Assembly: GCF_030209435.1 (NCBI RefSeq)
Contig: NZ_JARVRX010000014.1
Coordinates: forward strand, 372,001 to 436,000
From: Mycolicibacterium sp. lyk4-40-TYG-92
GTDB taxonomy: Bacteria; Actinomycetota; Actinomycetes; Mycobacteriales; Mycobacteriaceae
Length of the DNA stretch: 64,000 nucleotides
Direction: 5' to 3'
The notes under the pieces were generated by a model. That model did not search any database and had not been told where the DNA came from. It was given only the letters and a program-made list of their open reading frames with translations. A program made the translations under genes and the position numbers. Below, piece by piece: positions 62,925-64,000 of the stretch. Positions within the stretch are counted from its first letter, which is position 1; each line of letters starts with the position of its first letter.

Positions 62925-63158
62925 CTAGCTCTTGCCGTAGGGGGCCGCCTTGACGACCGGGCTGGCCGAAGGGGTCACCGGCACGGTCGGCGGGGCCGTG
63001 GAGGTCGTGGTGGCGCCGCCGTCGATCCGCGGGGCCAGTGGCTGCTGCTGCTCGGCGGCTGCCACCGCGGCGGCACCCATCGCCACTACAGCAGTGGCGC
63101 CGACTACGGCTGCGATGCGACGGACCATGGCGGCGTTGTACAGACGTGCAGAAGACAT
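62925..63158 (-). CDS. Small exported protein (77 aa)
   Basis: ATG 63158 is preceded by TGAGGAAA. The product has a basic head and a signal-like helix (RRIAAVVGATAVVAMGAAAVAA), then a Thr/Pro-rich, probably unstructured tail with Gln repeats. No family recognised; an internal ATG ten codons in would give a cleaner signal peptide. It is divergent from the topoisomerase gene. Confidence 0.6.
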   Translation of the reverse strand: MSSARLYNAAMVRRIAAVVGATAVVAMGAAAVAAAEQQQPLAPRIDGGATTTSTAPPTVPVTPSASPVVKAAPYGKS

Positions 63159-63498
63159 CAATTTCCTCAATGTGTTTGTTGCTGTGCTGGATTGGCGCGC
63201 GCGGCCACCAGCCACTGCACCGCCGATCGCCTTGTCCGCAGTCTGCGCAACGCGGAGCGTGAGTGGCTCGGGCCAACAACAAGCAATCGGTTGACGGGAA
63301 ATCTGCCGTGAAGCGCCCGCGGCGTCAACACCCAGCCGAAATGTTGAGCAGACTGCTCAGAGTGTGACGTGGCACACTGTGATCCACGCAACATTCTGAC
63401 CGGTTACGCACCAGTACAGCGTTCGACCCGGAAGGTGTCGCCGATGGCGATCCGGGGTAAGGACCGACGGTGCGACACAGACACCGGGCAGGTTTGCC
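63159..63498. other. 340-bp divergent intergenic region with two palindromes
   Basis: Between the small exported-protein gene and the topoisomerase gene I see no gene. The region holds the palindromes at 63345-63378. Promoters are expected in both directions but I cannot assign -10/-35 elements with confidence. Confidence 0.5.
63345..63378. promoter_or_regulatory. Two adjacent palindromes
   Basis: TGAGCAG-A-CTGCTCA (63345-63359) is a perfect 15-bp palindrome. One base later AGTGTGACG-TGGCACACT (63361-63378) has seven of nine symmetric pairs. The pair lies about 120 bp before the topoisomerase start and is a candidate compound operator. Confidence 0.5.
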
Positions 63499-64000
63499 AT
63501 GAGGCTGCGCCATAGCGACATCACGTCGCCCGGGATCACGCGGAGACGGCGCGGCAACGGCTTCTCCTACTACGACGCCGCCGGGGCGCCTGTCACCAAC
63601 GAAGAGACGTTGCAACGGATTCGGGACCTCGTGATACCGCCGGCGTGGCGAAAAGTCTGGATCAGCCCCCACCGCAACGGGCATATCCAGGCGGTGGGCA
63701 CCGACGTCGCCGGGCGCCGGCAGTATCTCTATCACGCCGTGTGGCAACAGGAACGCACCGAGGAGAAGTTCGACCGCGTACTCCAGCTCTCCACGGCACT
63801 GCCCGAGTGGCGTGACCGGATCGCCGCCGACCTCACCGGCCGCGGACTGCACCGCGAGCGCGTGCTCGCACTCGCCCTGCATCTGATCGACCTCGGGTAC
63901 TTCCGCGCCGGCGGCGAGGAGTACGCCCAGGACAATGATTCGTGCGGGCTGGCCACGCTGCGCTGCGAACACGTCGAGGTGCGCAGCGGCACAGTGATAT
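63499..64000 (+). CDS. DNA topoisomerase IB (5' part, truncated by window end)
   Basis: An open frame starts at ATG 63499 and runs out of the window. The visible 167 residues match the start of poxvirus-type bacterial topoisomerase IB: SPGITRRRRGNGFSYYD, VIPPAWRKVWISPHRNGHIQ, QYLYHAVWQQERTEEKFDR and LGYFRAGGEEYA with the first catalytic Arg region. The enzyme relaxes supercoils through a Tyr-linked intermediate; the Tyr lies beyond the window. GGGCAGG provides a possible ribosome site. Confidence 0.87.
   Translation, partial: MRLRHSDITSPGITRRRRGNGFSYYDAAGAPVTNEETLQRIRDLVIPPAWRKVWISPHRNGHIQAVGTDVAGRRQYLYHAVWQQERTEEKFDRVLQLSTALPEWRDRIAADLTGRGLHRERVLALALHLIDLGYFRAGGEEYAQDNDSCGLATLRCEHVEVRSGTVI

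Overview
The window is about 64 kb of GC-rich DNA (roughly two-thirds GC, dropping locally near 29.2-31.0 kb) from a mycobacterium, most likely an environmental fast-grower of the Mycolicibacterium type. The evidence is a complete nuo operon in actinobacterial order, a 13E12-type DUF222/HNH gene with a mycobacterial SOS box, an MspA-family exported protein, an LppU-like protein, an Rv0315-like GH16 protein, a FadE5-type dehydrogenase, a serine-esterase cutinase, frequent GTG starts and leaderless-looking promoters. I see no rRNA, tRNA, CRISPR array, transposase or phage module.

Layout. 1-13665: nuoC (3' end) to nuoN, the proton-pumping NADH dehydrogenase I, with nearly every junction overlapping by a few bases. 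13775-15013: SOS-controlled HNH gene on the minus strand. 15.2-19.6 kb: small stress or redox-type genes (DUF2867, SRPBCC, nitroreductase, AhpD-like protein, MocR-type regulator, membrane protein), several with readable promoters and one perfect CRP site. 19.5-22.0 kb: minus-strand uncharacterised genes, including a tandem paralogue pair. 22.4-25.6 kb: TetR regulator divergent from a P1/DmpA peptidase and an APC permease, a likely peptide or amide catabolism unit. 25.7-26.4 kb: Crp-like regulator. 26.6-30.9 kb: four exported or membrane proteins (MspA-family, cysteine-rich secreted, DUF2599-like, LppU-like); this is the least explained region and its 3' half is compositionally atypical.

31.5-36.5 kb: tiny Trp-rich membrane protein, GH16 glucanase, TetR with an inverted-repeat operator next to a kinase/CrtC-like gene pair, a strong double-hairpin terminator and a small membrane protein with its own palindrome. 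36.7-44.0 kb: thiolase-like gene divergent from a paired acyl-CoA dehydrogenase, a double-domain CoA-transferase and a LysR regulator, apparently a CoA-ester degradation locus. 44.1-51.6 kb: YjbR protein, EthA/MymA-like Baeyer-Villiger monooxygenase, alpha/beta hydrolase, zinc alcohol dehydrogenase, EamA exporter, quinone oxidoreductase, CocE-type hydrolase. 51.8-55.2 kb: aldehyde dehydrogenase then a FadE5-type dehydrogenase, the latter preceded by a perfect 17-bp-arm palindrome. 55.4-58.6 kb: isochorismatase-like hydrolase, TauE/SafE permease, cutinase and a membrane protein. 58.7-62.8 kb: PucR regulator, amino-acid permease carrying a USP-like cytosolic tail, and a tandem universal stress protein overlapping it. 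62.9-64.0 kb: small exported protein divergent from a truncated type IB topoisomerase, with two adjacent palindromes between them.

The recurring theme is lipid, ester and CoA catabolism plus small stress genes, with several CRP-like sites and one Crp paralogue in the same window. All functional calls come from reading translated motifs; no database search was run.
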